Positions 7,948 to 16,419 of a stretch of DNA of 19,828 bases are shown piece by piece; position 1 is the stretch's first letter; each line of letters starts with the position of its first letter. Position numbers and translations under genes: made by a program. This DNA is from Miniphocaeibacter sp012841535 (GTDB lineage Bacteria; Bacillota; Clostridia; Tissierellales; Peptoniphilaceae). The stretch lies in NCBI RefSeq assembly GCF_049274025.1, contig NZ_JBASRV010000037.1. One strand, 5' to 3'. The notes under the pieces are model-generated. The model did not search any database and was not told the origin of the DNA. It saw only the letters and a list, made by a program, of their open reading frames with translations.

Positions 7948-8864
7948 ATATCATCATCTTTGTTTTCTGGAATTACCTCTTCTAATGCTACTATTGCAAC
8001 TTCAATCATATCATCTGTCGGTTCTTTTACAGTACCAAGTTTTTGTATTAAAAGTCCTGGTGCTGATAGTATTTCAGCTATGGCACTATCGGATCTACCT
8101 AATAACCTGTTTATTTCATATGATATACCTGCAATAATCGGTAAAGCTAAAAGCCTTGTTAACAACCTAATAAATGGATTAGGCCAGCCAAAAAATGACA
8201 ATACTAATATTGAAACAATCATAACTGTAAAAATAAAGCTAGTACCACATCTTCTATGGAGTCTAGAACATTTTCTAACGTTTTCTACTGTTAATTCATC
8301 ACCATTTTCATAACAATGAATTGACTTATGCTCTGCACCATGATACATGAAAATCCTTCTCATATCCTCCATTTTAGATACAAGATAAATATAGGCTAAA
8401 AATATAATTATTCTAATAAAACCCTCTATTAAATTTAATAATATTGTACTTTCAATAAACTTTTTAAAAAAAGACGTTACTATTGTTGGTATGAAAAAGA
8501 AAATTAAAACAGATAAAGCTAAAGATATAAATATAGAAATTCCTGTACCAATAGATTCGGCCTTATCTCCAAAATTTTTTTCTAAAAACCCTGGCTCCTC
8601 CTCTTCTTCATCTTCATAAAAAGAAGTTGAATATACTATTGCGTTTACTCCTAGATGAAGGGAATCCAATAAAGAAACCACTCCTCTAATAAAAGGTAAT
8701 CTAAAAAATTTACTCTTACTAGAAATTGTTTTTGTAGTGTCTTCTTTAATCTCTAATTCTCCATTAGGTTTTCTTACTACCATACTTGTTTTATTTGGCC
8801 CTCTCATTAAAATACCTTCAAATAATGCTTGGCCACCTATTGTGGTTTTTTTCTTTACACCCAT
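7941..8864 (-). CDS. DUF1385 (YqhQ-like) membrane protein
   Basis: A 307-residue DUF1385 protein, homologous to Bacillus YqhQ; no biochemical role is firmly established. The family start motif reads GGQALFEGILMRGP at 10-23. The middle carries an acidic stretch (EDEEEEEP), then several membrane segments, and the conserved MYHGAEHKSIHCYENG region with Cys and His residues that may be functional. GRSDSAIAEILSAPGLLIQKL closes the protein. AGGAG lies six to eight bases before the ATG. It follows rpmE, separated by a terminator, and leads into prmC, a gene order frequent in Clostridia. Confidence 0.92.
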   Translation of the reverse strand: MGVKKKTTIGGQALFEGILMRGPNKTSMVVRKPNGELEIKEDTTKTISSKSKFFRLPFIRGVVSLLDSLHLGVNAIVYSTSFYEDEEEEEPGFLEKNFGDKAESIGTGISIFISLALSVLIFFFIPTIVTSFFKKFIESTILLNLIEGFIRIIIFLAYIYLVSKMEDMRRIFMYHGAEHKSIHCYENGDELTVENVRKCSRLHRRCGTSFIFTVMIVSILVLSFFGWPNPFIRLLTRLLALPIIAGISYEINRLLGRSDSAIAEILSAPGLLIQKLGTVKEPTDDMIEVAIVALEEVIPENKDDDIW

Positions 8865-8884
8865 TTTTTCTCCTAATTTATTTT

Positions 8885-8910
8885 AAAAAAGCTAGTACTT
8901 GCGTACTAGC
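8885..8910 (-). terminator. Intrinsic terminator after rpmE
   Basis: Perfect eight-base stem GCTAGTAC/GTACTAGC with a GCAA loop on the minus strand (8891-8910), followed by six Ts (8885-8890). It lies nine bases beyond the rpmE stop and 20 bases before the DUF1385 start, leaving almost no room for a new promoter, so the downstream genes probably depend on read-through. Confidence 0.9.
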
Positions 8911-8919
8911 CCTTTTGAA

Positions 8920-9123
8920 CTATTTTAAATTATATTTCTCTTTAAATTTCTCTACTCTACCACCACGTTCTGCAGATCTTTGACGACCTGTATAGAATGG
9001 ATGACATTCTGAACAAATCTCTACTTTGATTTCTTCTTTAGTTGATCCTGTTTTAAATGTATTTCCACAAGTAACACAAGTTACTGTTGCTTCATGATAC
9101 TTTGGATGAATTCCGTCCTTCAT
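8920..9123 (-). CDS. rpmE: 50S ribosomal protein bL31, zinc-binding form
   Basis: bL31 bridges the large and small ribosomal subunits. Counting from the ATG at 9123, the protein has 67 residues. Four cysteines, C16-x2-C19 and C37-x2-C40, make this the zinc-containing form that is replaced by a cysteine-free paralogue under zinc limitation in many bacteria. The CSECHPFYTG motif is characteristic. GAGGTG six bases upstream fixes the start; an ATG nine codons earlier (9150) has no comparable site. A near-consensus promoter precedes it. Confidence 0.96.
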   Translation of the reverse strand: MKDGIHPKYHEATVTCVTCGNTFKTGSTKEEIKVEICSECHPFYTGRQRSAERGGRVEKFKEKYNLK

Positions 9124-9165
9124 TCTTTCACCTCTTTCATGTACTTTCATATATTCAGCCTTACA

Positions 9166-9194
9166 ATTATACCATAGTAATTCCCATTAATCAA
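9166..9194 (-). promoter_or_regulatory. Promoter of rpmE
   Basis: On the minus strand TTGATT (9189-9194), a 17-base spacer and a perfect TATAAT (9166-9171). It lies just after the rho stop codon and implies a leader of about 36 bases before rpmE. It looks like a strong vegetative (sigma-A) promoter, so rpmE can be transcribed independently of rho. Confidence 0.75.
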
Positions 9195-9196
9195 CA

Positions 9197-10534
9197 CTAA
9201 AATTTAACTTTATTAATGCTGTTGACAAATTCTTCATTTGTCTTGGTATTCTTTAACATTTCCATAATTTTGTCGGCAATTTGTTGGTTTGTTGAATTAG
9301 ATAATGCTCTTCTAATTTTTCTCATTGTTTCTAATTCATTTTCATTTAGTAGCAACTCATCTTTTCTAGTTCCTGATTTATATATATCAATTGCAGGAAA
9401 TATTCTTAAATCCGATAGGTCTCTATCTAAATGAACTTCCATATTACCTGTACCCTTAAACTCTTCAAAAATAACATCATCCATTCTAGATCCAGTATCT
9501 ATTAAAGCAGTAGCTAGAATTGTTAAACTTCCACCTTCTTCAATATTTCTTGCTGCACCAAAAAATCTTTTAGGATGATTTAAAGCAAGGGGATCAAGTC
9601 CTCCAGATAATGTTTTTCCTGAATATGGGCTAGTAACATTATAGGCTCTAGAAAGCCTTGTTAAACTATCCATTAATATAACAACATCTCTTCCATGCTC
9701 AACTAGACGTTTTGCCCTTTCAAGTACAATTTCAGCTACTCTAGTATGATTTTGAGGCATTTCATCAAAAGTTGAAGCAACGACTTCACCTTTTACAGAT
9801 CGTTGCATATCTGTAACTTCCTCTGGTCTTTCATCTATTAATAAAACTATTAAAAATACTTCTGGATTATTTTCGACTATAGCATTTGCAATTGATTTTA
9901 ATAATGTTGTTTTCCCAGTCTTAGGAGGTGCAACTATCATACCTCTTTGTCCTTTACCTATTGGACATGCTAGGTCAATTATTCTTGTAGATAAATCTTT
10001 AGAATTGTTTTCGAGTTTTAATTTTTTATTAGGATAAATTGGAGTTAAATCTTCAAAATTTCTTCTACTTCTTAAATTTTCTGGTCCTTCATAATTTACT
10101 GAATTTACATATATTAGTGGAGAAAATTTTTCTTTTTCTTTTTTCTCCCTAGTTAACCCTACAATATAGTCACCGGTTTTTAACCTAAAACGCCTTACCT
10201 GTACTGGAGGAACGTAAATATCCTCTTCACCTGAATTGTATCCATCTGAACGTAAAAAACCATATCCATCGGGAAGAATATCTAAAATACCTGAAATTTC
10301 TTTTGTATTTCCCGTATTTTCTTTTTCTTCTTCATTTTCTACAGTATTATTCCTATTATTTTCTGTATAATCCTCTTCATCTTTTGAATTATTTTCTTCG
10401 TTAATTTTTACCTGTTTTATAATTTCTTCAATTAATTCATTTTTTCTATATTTTGAAATACCTGGGACTCCCAAGGCTTTAGCTATTACTTTTAAATCAT
10501 CAATTTTTTTATCTTTAAGTAACTCTGCGTCCAA
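9197..10534 (-). CDS. rho: Transcription termination factor Rho
   Basis: Rho is a hexameric RNA-dependent ATPase that pulls RNA out of transcription complexes. The 445-residue protein has the Rho_N helical domain (about 1-45), a short Asn/Glu-rich linker (45-80), the cold-shock-like RNA-binding domain with DGYGFLRS (89-96), Walker A APPKTGKT at 202-209 and Walker B LIVLLIDE at about 228-235. The RPEEVTDMQRSVKGEV and DSLTRLSRAYN segments are the Rho-specific Q/R-loop region. The start codon is TTG with AGGAGG upstream; that site lies within the last two Arg codons and stop of glpX, so the two genes are coupled with a three-base gap. Confidence 0.97.
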   Translation of the reverse strand: MDAELLKDKKIDDLKVIAKALGVPGISKYRKNELIEEIIKQVKINEENNSKDEEDYTENNRNNTVENEEEKENTGNTKEISGILDILPDGYGFLRSDGYNSGEEDIYVPPVQVRRFRLKTGDYIVGLTREKKEKEKFSPLIYVNSVNYEGPENLRSRRNFEDLTPIYPNKKLKLENNSKDLSTRIIDLACPIGKGQRGMIVAPPKTGKTTLLKSIANAIVENNPEVFLIVLLIDERPEEVTDMQRSVKGEVVASTFDEMPQNHTRVAEIVLERAKRLVEHGRDVVILMDSLTRLSRAYNVTSPYSGKTLSGGLDPLALNHPKRFFGAARNIEEGGSLTILATALIDTGSRMDDVIFEEFKGTGNMEVHLDRDLSDLRIFPAIDIYKSGTRKDELLLNENELETMRKIRRALSNSTNQQIADKIMEMLKNTKTNEEFVNSINKVKF

Positions 10535-10537
10535 ATC

Positions 10538-11527
10538 TTACCTCCTTTTCATATTTCTAGTAGAAAGATGAGGTTTATTATCTAATTTGTGTAAAGCTTC
10601 AACAAATCTTATAGTACCTGTTTGCGCTCTAAGCATAATTGAATATGTCTTAACAGTATTGTTAGGATATTGAACTACACCATTTAAAAAATCTCCATCT
10701 GTAATACCTGTTGCTGCAAATAAAGCTTCATCTCCCTTTACTAAATCATCTAGTTCTAAAACCTTATTAACATCTTTTATATTCATCTTATGACATCTTT
10801 CTATTTCTTCTTCATTTCTAGGTTTAAGTCTTCCTTGAAGAACTCCCCCTAAGGATTTAATTGCAGCTGCTGAAATAACTCCTTCTGGTGCTCCACCTAT
10901 TCCTACAAAAAGATCTACCCCTGATGATTTAAAACAAGTTGCTATACTTGTATTTACATCACCTTCTTCAAAAATTCTAATTCTTGATCCAAATTCACGA
11001 ATTCTTCTAATTAATTCTTCATGTCTCGGCCTATTTTGAACAGAAATTATTATCTCTGAAACATCTTTGTTTTTAGCTTTAGCTAATCGTTTAATATTTT
11101 CCTCTATTGATAAATCTAAATGTACTATATCTTTTCCTTCAGGTCCACAGGCAATTTTTTCCATATACATATCCGGCGCATGTAGTAGGCAACCTTCTGG
11201 AGCAGCTGCAATAACAGATATGGCATTATTTTGACCATTTGCAACTAAGGAAGTTCCTTCAACAGGATCAACAGCTATATCTAATTTTTCTGACCCTTCT
11301 CTACCAGCACCTAATTTTTCACCTATATATAACATAGGAGCATTATCTATTTCCCCTTCACCTATTACTACTGTACCTTCCATATCTAAATCATTAAAAA
11401 CTAAATGCATAGCATCTACTGCTGCCTGATCTGCTAAATCAGCTTCTCCTTTTCCCATATAGTAAAAAGATTTAATAGCTGCTGCTTCTGTTACTCTAAC
11501 AAGGTTTAAAGGTAAATTTATATCCAT
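10538..11527 (-). CDS. glpX: Class II fructose-1,6-bisphosphatase GlpX
   Basis: GlpX hydrolyses fructose 1,6-bisphosphate to fructose 6-phosphate, the gluconeogenic bypass of phosphofructokinase, using divalent metal. The 329-residue protein is of standard length. The metal/substrate motifs are GEGEID at 56-61, DPVEGT at 87-92, and the IGGAPEGVISAAAIKSLGG block at about 215-233. GGAGG lies five bases before the ATG. It sits only 18 bases beyond the preceding terminator. A TATAAT-like hexamer at 11570-11575 could give a start inside that hairpin, but no good -35 accompanies it, so read-through is equally possible. Confidence 0.96.
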   Translation of the reverse strand: MDINLPLNLVRVTEAAAIKSFYYMGKGEADLADQAAVDAMHLVFNDLDMEGTVVIGEGEIDNAPMLYIGEKLGAGREGSEKLDIAVDPVEGTSLVANGQNNAISVIAAAPEGCLLHAPDMYMEKIACGPEGKDIVHLDLSIEENIKRLAKAKNKDVSEIIISVQNRPRHEELIRRIREFGSRIRIFEEGDVNTSIATCFKSSGVDLFVGIGGAPEGVISAAAIKSLGGVLQGRLKPRNEEEIERCHKMNIKDVNKVLELDDLVKGDEALFAATGITDGDFLNGVVQYPNNTVKTYSIMLRAQTGTIRFVEALHKLDNKPHLSTRNMKRR

Positions 11528-11544
11528 ATTTCCTCCAATTCACG

Positions 11545-11566
11545 AAAAAAGAGGGCTTTGCCCTCT
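11545..11566 (-). terminator. Intrinsic terminator after the aldolase gene
   Basis: Minus-strand stem AGAGGGC/GCCCTCT with an AAA loop (11550-11566), followed by six Ts (11545-11550, the first base paired). It closes the pit-DUF47-aldolase transcript four bases after the stop. Confidence 0.9.
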
Positions 11567-11570
11567 AATA

Positions 11571-12218
11571 TTATAAATTTTTCACTGATTCCCAATCACT
11601 TAAGAATTTTTCTATACCTATATCTGTTAATGGGTGTTTCAACATTTGTTCAAATACCTTATAAGGTACTGTTGCAATATCTGCACCTACTTTAGCACAG
11701 TTTATTAAATGAATAGGATGTCTAACAGATGCACAAATTATTTCAGTTTTAATATTATAATTAGAAAATATTTCTGCTATATCCTCTATTAATATTAAAC
11801 CATCTGAACTAATGTCATCTAAACGTCCTAAAAATGGGCTTACATAAGTAGCTCCTGCCTTAGCAGCCATTAATGCTTGTGAAGCAGAAAAAATCAAAGT
11901 AACGTTGGTTTTTATCCCCTTATCTGTAAGTTCTTTACAAGCCTTTAGACCTTCCTTAGTCATAGGTAATTTTATAACTATGTTCTTGTGAATAGTTACT
12001 AAGTCCAAAGCCTCTTTAACCATCCCCTCAGACTCTAAACTTACAACTTCTGCTGAAATAGGTCCATCTACTATTTCAGTTATTTCCTTAATAACATCCT
12101 TAAAAACTCTTCCTTCCTTAGCAATTAAAGATGGATTTGTTGTTACACCATCAACAATTCCCCAAGAAGCAACTTCTCTTATTTCTTCAACATTTGCAGT
12201 ATCAATAAAAAACTTCAT
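11571..12218 (-). CDS. fsa: Transaldolase-like fructose-6-phosphate aldolase
   Basis: A 215-residue member of the small transaldolase (TalC/FSA) family, (beta/alpha)8-barrel enzymes that form a Schiff base. The start motif FFIDTANV, the GVTTNPSL segment (24-31), the catalytic Lys83 in IVIKLPMT, and the TNVTLIFSASQALMAAKAGATYVSPFLGR region are diagnostic. Family members act either as fructose-6-phosphate aldolase or as transaldolase, and sequence alone does not separate these reliably. AGGAGG lies six bases before the ATG, and the gene directly follows DUF47 by 14 bases. Next to glpX it may feed fructose 6-phosphate metabolism. Confidence 0.93.
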   Translation of the reverse strand: MKFFIDTANVEEIREVASWGIVDGVTTNPSLIAKEGRVFKDVIKEITEIVDGPISAEVVSLESEGMVKEALDLVTIHKNIVIKLPMTKEGLKACKELTDKGIKTNVTLIFSASQALMAAKAGATYVSPFLGRLDDISSDGLILIEDIAEIFSNYNIKTEIICASVRHPIHLINCAKVGADIATVPYKVFEQMLKHPLTDIGIEKFLSDWESVKNL

Positions 12219-12232
12219 TTTTCCTCCTATAT

Positions 12233-12847
12233 TTAACTATTTTTCAATATAATTACTTCAAGTTCATCAGCTACAGCTTCACAAGAATCTAAACATTTTT
12301 CCAATAAATCGTAAATTTTCGACCAGGTCATAATATATATTGGATCACTATTCTTTCTATATAGCTCATTCATTGTTTTTAAATATAAAGTATCCCCTTC
12401 TTCTTCAATAGTATTTACTGAAATAATAAGAGATAGTAGAGTTTTTGATTTTTTAAAATTATGTAGTTCCTCTATACATTTATACATCGTTTCTACACAT
12501 TCTATAATTAATTCGCTTAATTCAATAGCTCTATCTGTAATACTGTCAATATTTAAAATATATAAATTAATAAGTACTTCTTCTAAATTATCTGTAACAT
12601 TATCTAGAAAATGTGTTATATTCATAATATCTTCCCGTTCAATTGGTGGCAAGAATTCTTTAACTAAATTTTCCATAATTTCATGTTTTATTTCATCACT
12701 TTCATGTTCTATAGCATGAATCTCTTTAATTTTAGATTCTAGTATAGATTTATCAAAATTTTTAAATTCATTATTTAAATAGTAGGCACATTCCTGTGCT
12801 TTCTTTGACATTCTAACAAATCCATCATAATAATTATAAACTGACAT
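12233..12847 (-). CDS. DUF47 PhoU-like partner of phosphate transporter
   Basis: A 204-residue, mostly helical DUF47 (PhoU-related) protein. Such proteins are almost always encoded with PiT-type transporters and are thought to regulate phosphate transport. The HAIEHESDEIKHEIMENL segment and the DNVTDNLEE metal-binding-like repeat (near residues 82-90) match the family, as does the ELYRKNSDPIYIMTWSKIYDLLEKCLDSCEAVADELE C-terminal helix region, whose pattern I describe rather than align. The start has AAGGAG eight bases upstream. It begins 10 bases after the pit stop, whose codon region supplies the ribosome site. Confidence 0.93.
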   Translation of the reverse strand: MSVYNYYDGFVRMSKKAQECAYYLNNEFKNFDKSILESKIKEIHAIEHESDEIKHEIMENLVKEFLPPIEREDIMNITHFLDNVTDNLEEVLINLYILNIDSITDRAIELSELIIECVETMYKCIEELHNFKKSKTLLSLIISVNTIEEEGDTLYLKTMNELYRKNSDPIYIMTWSKIYDLLEKCLDSCEAVADELEVIILKNS

Positions 12848-12856
12848 ATTAACTCC

Positions 12857-13906
12857 TTAAAATAAAATCATAAATATTTTAGCCATTATAAAACCAATAA
12901 TACCACATCCTGGAAAAGTTAACACCCAAGTTAATACCATTTCTTTTACAACTGACCAATTAACATTCGATAACCTTTTAGAAGCACCTACTCCCATTAT
13001 AGCAGTAGTTTTTACATGAGTAGTACTAACAGGTATACCTCCAAGCGAAGACACTAACAAACATAAGGCAGCGCCAATATCTGCTGAAAAACCTTCGTAT
13101 TTTTCTAATTTTACCATATCCATACCAACGGACTTAATACTTTTGTATCCACCTATTGAAGTACCTATCCCCATAACTGCTGAACATAAAATCATTAGCC
13201 ATACAGGTATAACAAACTCAGTTTGACTGGAGCCTTTAGCCAAAAACATACCTAACATAAATACTCCCATAAACTTTTGACCATCTTGAGCACCATGCAT
13301 AAATGCCATAGCAGCTCCACCTGCAATTTGACTTCCCTGGAAAAAGTTTTGAGTTTTTCTTCTATCAATTTTCCTAAATAATAGTTTTACAATAGTTACT
13401 AAAACATATCCAAAAACAAATCCCAATACTGTTGATAAAAATAAACCATAAATTACTTTCATCCATTCTTTTCCATTAATACCACTTAAGCTATTGTGAA
13501 GTGCAATTGCCGCTCCTGATAAACCAGCTATAAGAGCATGAGATTCACTAGTTGGTATCCCAAAATACCAGGCTGCTGTTGCCCATATTACAATTGCAAA
13601 TAAGGCAGCACACAGTGCAACTAAGGCTTCATGCGAATTTCCGCTAAAATCTACCATGTTATATATAGTTTCAGCTACATTTGCATTTATCATAGTCATA
13701 ATTAATACACCTAAGAAATTAAAAACAGCTGCCATTAATATAGCAGGTTTTGCCTTCATTGCTCTAGTAGAAACCGTTGTTGCAATAGCATTAGGTGCAT
13801 CTGTCCACCCATTAACAAAAATAACTGCTAAAGTAAGAATAACAGTAATTAATAATGGAAAATTAGAAAAGATTTGACTTATAAATTCTGAAAATGAAAT
13901 TGTCAT
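12857..13906 (-). CDS. pit: PiT family inorganic phosphate transporter
   Basis: A 349-residue membrane protein of the PiT family, importing inorganic phosphate (usually as a metal-phosphate with H+ or Na+). The two inverted family repeats are visible: NGWTDAPNAIAT at 32-43 with GIPTSESHALIAG (116-128), and GAQDGQKFMG at 205-214 with GIPVSTTHVKTTAIMGVG (290-307). About ten membrane segments separate them. AAGGGG lies six bases before the ATG. A promoter is visible 40 bases upstream, making pit the first gene of a pit-DUF47-aldolase operon. Confidence 0.95.
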   Translation of the reverse strand: MTISFSEFISQIFSNFPLLITVILTLAVIFVNGWTDAPNAIATTVSTRAMKAKPAILMAAVFNFLGVLIMTMINANVAETIYNMVDFSGNSHEALVALCAALFAIVIWATAAWYFGIPTSESHALIAGLSGAAIALHNSLSGINGKEWMKVIYGLFLSTVLGFVFGYVLVTIVKLLFRKIDRRKTQNFFQGSQIAGGAAMAFMHGAQDGQKFMGVFMLGMFLAKGSSQTEFVIPVWLMILCSAVMGIGTSIGGYKSIKSVGMDMVKLEKYEGFSADIGAALCLLVSSLGGIPVSTTHVKTTAIMGVGASKRLSNVNWSVVKEMVLTWVLTFPGCGIIGFIMAKIFMILF

Positions 13907-13946
13907 AATTACCCCTTATTACCTATTTAAATTTACTTACCCATTG

Positions 13947-13975
13947 ATTTTAACTTAAATAAATCTTTATGTAAA
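13947..13975 (-). promoter_or_regulatory. Promoter of the pit operon
   Basis: On the minus strand TTTACA (13970-13975), a spacer of 17 bases and TAAAAT (13947-13952), each five of six to consensus, 41 bases before the pit ATG. No clear PhoB-type repeat was seen beside it. Confidence 0.6.
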
Positions 13976-14504
13976 CAATTTTAAACCTATTTTTTATAAT
14001 AATTTATAATGATATTTACATGTTTTTTTAAGGAATTTGTTAAAATAATAGATAAGAACTATTTTTTTTGGATTAGCTTAATTTATTACTTATATTAATG
14101 TATTTTATCATATAAAGTATAAATAAGTTATAGTAATAATTGATTTTTAACAATATGAATATACTTGAAATGCTATTTATTTAAATTTTATACTCAATAG
14201 TATTAAAACAAATAAATCTACTGGAACTATTTTCTTAGAATTGGAAATAATAGACAATCTATTTACTCTGTCTTTAAATAATTATGTCAATTAGTAAAAA
14301 TTTATAAAATAAGTTATTTACTGCTTTAAATATAGGTATTTAATATTCATAATCTACTAAATTGCTTTATTTTTCATAAGTTTACATTTAAATATCTTAA
14401 ATAACAGTCTAAACTTCTTATACCAAACTATAAATATGATAGCCCTTCTTTCTTAACATCACTTAACAAATAGTTAAATTTCAAGATTAAAGATATCATT
14501 AAAT
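13976..14504. other. AT-rich intergenic gap with no recognised gene
   Basis: About 530 bases of very AT-rich sequence lie between the pit promoter and the terminator of the regulator gene. I find no open reading frame with a ribosome site, no RNA gene, no extended repeat and no riboswitch-like conserved core. One short inverted repeat, TTAAC-N5-GTTAA around 14463-14477, is present and may be chance in such sequence. Confidence 0.6.
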
Positions 14505-14528
14505 AAAAAGGGGAGAAATTTTCTCCCC
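14505..14528 (-). terminator. Terminator of the reductase-transporter-regulator run
   Basis: Nine-base perfect inverted repeat GGGGAGAAA/TTTCTCCCC (14510-14528), overlapping the last base of the regulator's stop codon, followed on the minus strand by TTTTTATTT. Confidence 0.9.
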
Positions 14529-15217
14529 TACAACCTTTCCTTAAAATAATTCTTATTCAGTATTTTTATGCTCTTTCCATTATATGAAATTATTTTTTCA
14601 TTTTTTAATCTTTTAAGCTCTTGGTTTAAACTACTTCTACTAACATGTAGTATATCGGCTAATACCTCTTGTGAATATGGAATGGGAATATCTTTATCAG
14701 GATCATTTAAATTTAACATCCAATATGCCAATCTATCCTCTATTTTTCTATACTGTACTCCTCTTAAAATAATCTTACTATAACATGCATATTCTGCAAC
14801 AAATTGTAAAACATTCTTCAAAAATATTGAATCTCTTTCAATTATTGGAAGTAATTCTTTCACCGGTAACCATATTACCCTTGATTTTTTCACACTATAT
14901 GTATTAAAAAAATATCTCTTAATTCCACCATAAATCAAATAGAAAGGAAAGGCATCTCCTGCAAAAGGATATGATGAATTTATTTTTTTACCAACATAAA
15001 AATATGATGAATTCAATTCTTTTCCATCTGAAGTATACTCTGTAGATTTTAATACTCCCTCAAGAATAACACATATATCTTTAATTTCTTCTCCTTCTTC
15101 TATTATAAGTTCATTAGCAGCATATACGCATTCTCGGCTATTTATTTTTAGAATTGCCTCTCTGGAATCCTTTGAGATATTTTTAAATATCAATCTATTC
15201 CAAAATCTATCATCCAA
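14528..15217 (-). CDS. Crp/Fnr family transcriptional regulator
   Basis: A protein of about 229 residues with an N-terminal cyclic-nucleotide-binding-like beta-barrel (ELIIEEGEEIKDICVILEG near 36-57) and a C-terminal winged helix-turn-helix (YSQEVLADILHVSRSSLNQEL). No FNR-type N-terminal cysteine cluster is present, so iron-sulfur oxygen sensing is unlikely; the effector is unknown. I prefer the TTG at 15217, eight bases after GGAGG; a GTG at 15226 would add three residues but abuts that site. It follows the transporter by about 60 bases and ends the run, so it probably controls the reductase/transporter genes. That role is inferred from position only. Confidence 0.87.
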   Translation of the reverse strand: MDDRFWNRLIFKNISKDSREAILKINSRECVYAANELIIEEGEEIKDICVILEGVLKSTEYTSDGKELNSSYFYVGKKINSSYPFAGDAFPFYLIYGGIKRYFFNTYSVKKSRVIWLPVKELLPIIERDSIFLKNVLQFVAEYACYSKIILRGVQYRKIEDRLAYWMLNLNDPDKDIPIPYSQEVLADILHVSRSSLNQELKRLKNEKIISYNGKSIKILNKNYFKERL

Positions 15218-15242
15218 AAAAAACACCTCCGATTAAAAATAT

Positions 15243-15262
15243 ATGAATCAAATTAAATTCAT
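15243..15262. promoter_or_regulatory. Inverted repeat upstream of the Crp-type regulator
   Basis: ATGAAT, eight bases, ATTCAT: a symmetrical site in the short gap between the transporter stop and the regulator's ribosome site. Its spacing differs from classical Crp (TGTGA-N6-TCACA) and FNR sites. It could be an autoregulatory operator, but short AT-rich repeats arise by chance. Confidence 0.25.
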
Positions 15263-15278
15263 TATAGTAATATCTTTA

Positions 15279-16397
15279 CTATATTCTCTTCCATTGTATT
15301 GATCGGCCTATCATAATAAATAGTAGTATCAATCCAACATATCCATTTAAAACATATACTACATTTACCAATTCATCAAATTTAATAACCAATCCTATAA
15401 CTGCTCCTACTACTCCTACTATAACAGTTAACAATTTAAATTTAGATGTTTTTTCTTTTGCAAATCGTGCTATTACAGACCATAATAATGGAACTGAAGT
15501 AGTATATATTCCCAGTAATATTATAACAGAAAATACATTCCCTAACGCCGGATGAATCTTGCTAGCTAAAATCAAATTCGGTATTTGACTTCCTCCAACA
15601 TCTGCCATATTGAAAAGCAAGCCTAATGACATTAATAGTACAGCTAAAGAAAAACCAGCTGCTCCTGAAAAAGCACCTAATCTACCCTCTTTCTCATTAT
15701 TTGCATTTGCACCGATTCCTCCAAGAAATGCAGCCAACCACAACATACAAAAACCTACATAAGATCCAGCTGCTAAAAGCCAATTACTAGAAGCAACTTT
15801 AATCTGTTCATTTTCAACTAAATCTTTTGCAATTTCTACTCCTTTTTGTCCTCCACTTGGATTTAGCAAAATCCCAATTATTCCCACTACTATTGATATT
15901 ACAACTATAATCGGTCCAATATTTCCAATTACATCGACAATCTTTTGGAGCCCAAAAATAACCGTTGCAATAGCTACAATAGCCATAATCATCCCACCTA
16001 TATAAGGGGAAATGGAATAATGTTGTTGAACAGTTGCGCCGGTTCCGGCTATCATTACTGTAAAGGATAGGAATATAAAGAAAATTGAAAAATAATCATA
16101 AAATGTTCCTATATATTTACCACAATAGTATCTATAGATATCATTCGGGGTATCAAACTTATTATTATATCCCGCTGAAATAAAACTTACACCAACATAT
16201 GCCAGTAGAATAAAGCATACTATTACTCCTAGTATTCCTTTATATCCCCATGCTGCAAAATATTGCATTATTTCTTGTCCTGTAGCAAAACCGGATCCAA
16301 TTAATAGAGCAATAAAAGCCCCAGCATAGTTTACAACCTTATATAGACTTACTTTATTTTCTCTTTTTTCAATGATGATTTTTTCATTTTTATCCAT
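15279..16397 (-). CDS. YkvI-type membrane transporter
   Basis: A 372-residue protein with about ten to eleven membrane segments, of the YkvI family in the amino acid-polyamine-organocation (LeuT-fold) superfamily. The N-terminal FIALLIGSGFATGQEIMQYF stretch (residues 28-47) is the family signature, with the unwound GSGFATG expected at the substrate site. YkvI members have no firmly established substrate. GGGAGG precedes the ATG by six bases, and the gene starts 52 bases after the selenoprotein stop. Lying between a component B reductase and a regulator, it probably imports the reductase's substrate, a small amino acid or N-methylated derivative; this is inference. Confidence 0.85.
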   Translation of the reverse strand: MDKNEKIIIEKRENKVSLYKVVNYAGAFIALLIGSGFATGQEIMQYFAAWGYKGILGVIVCFILLAYVGVSFISAGYNNKFDTPNDIYRYYCGKYIGTFYDYFSIFFIFLSFTVMIAGTGATVQQHYSISPYIGGMIMAIVAIATVIFGLQKIVDVIGNIGPIIVVISIVVGIIGILLNPSGGQKGVEIAKDLVENEQIKVASSNWLLAAGSYVGFCMLWLAAFLGGIGANANNEKEGRLGAFSGAAGFSLAVLLMSLGLLFNMADVGGSQIPNLILASKIHPALGNVFSVIILLGIYTTSVPLLWSVIARFAKEKTSKFKLLTVIVGVVGAVIGLVIKFDELVNVVYVLNGYVGLILLFIMIGRSIQWKRI

Positions 16398-16419
16398 AGA
16401 GTACCTCCCAATAGTTAAA

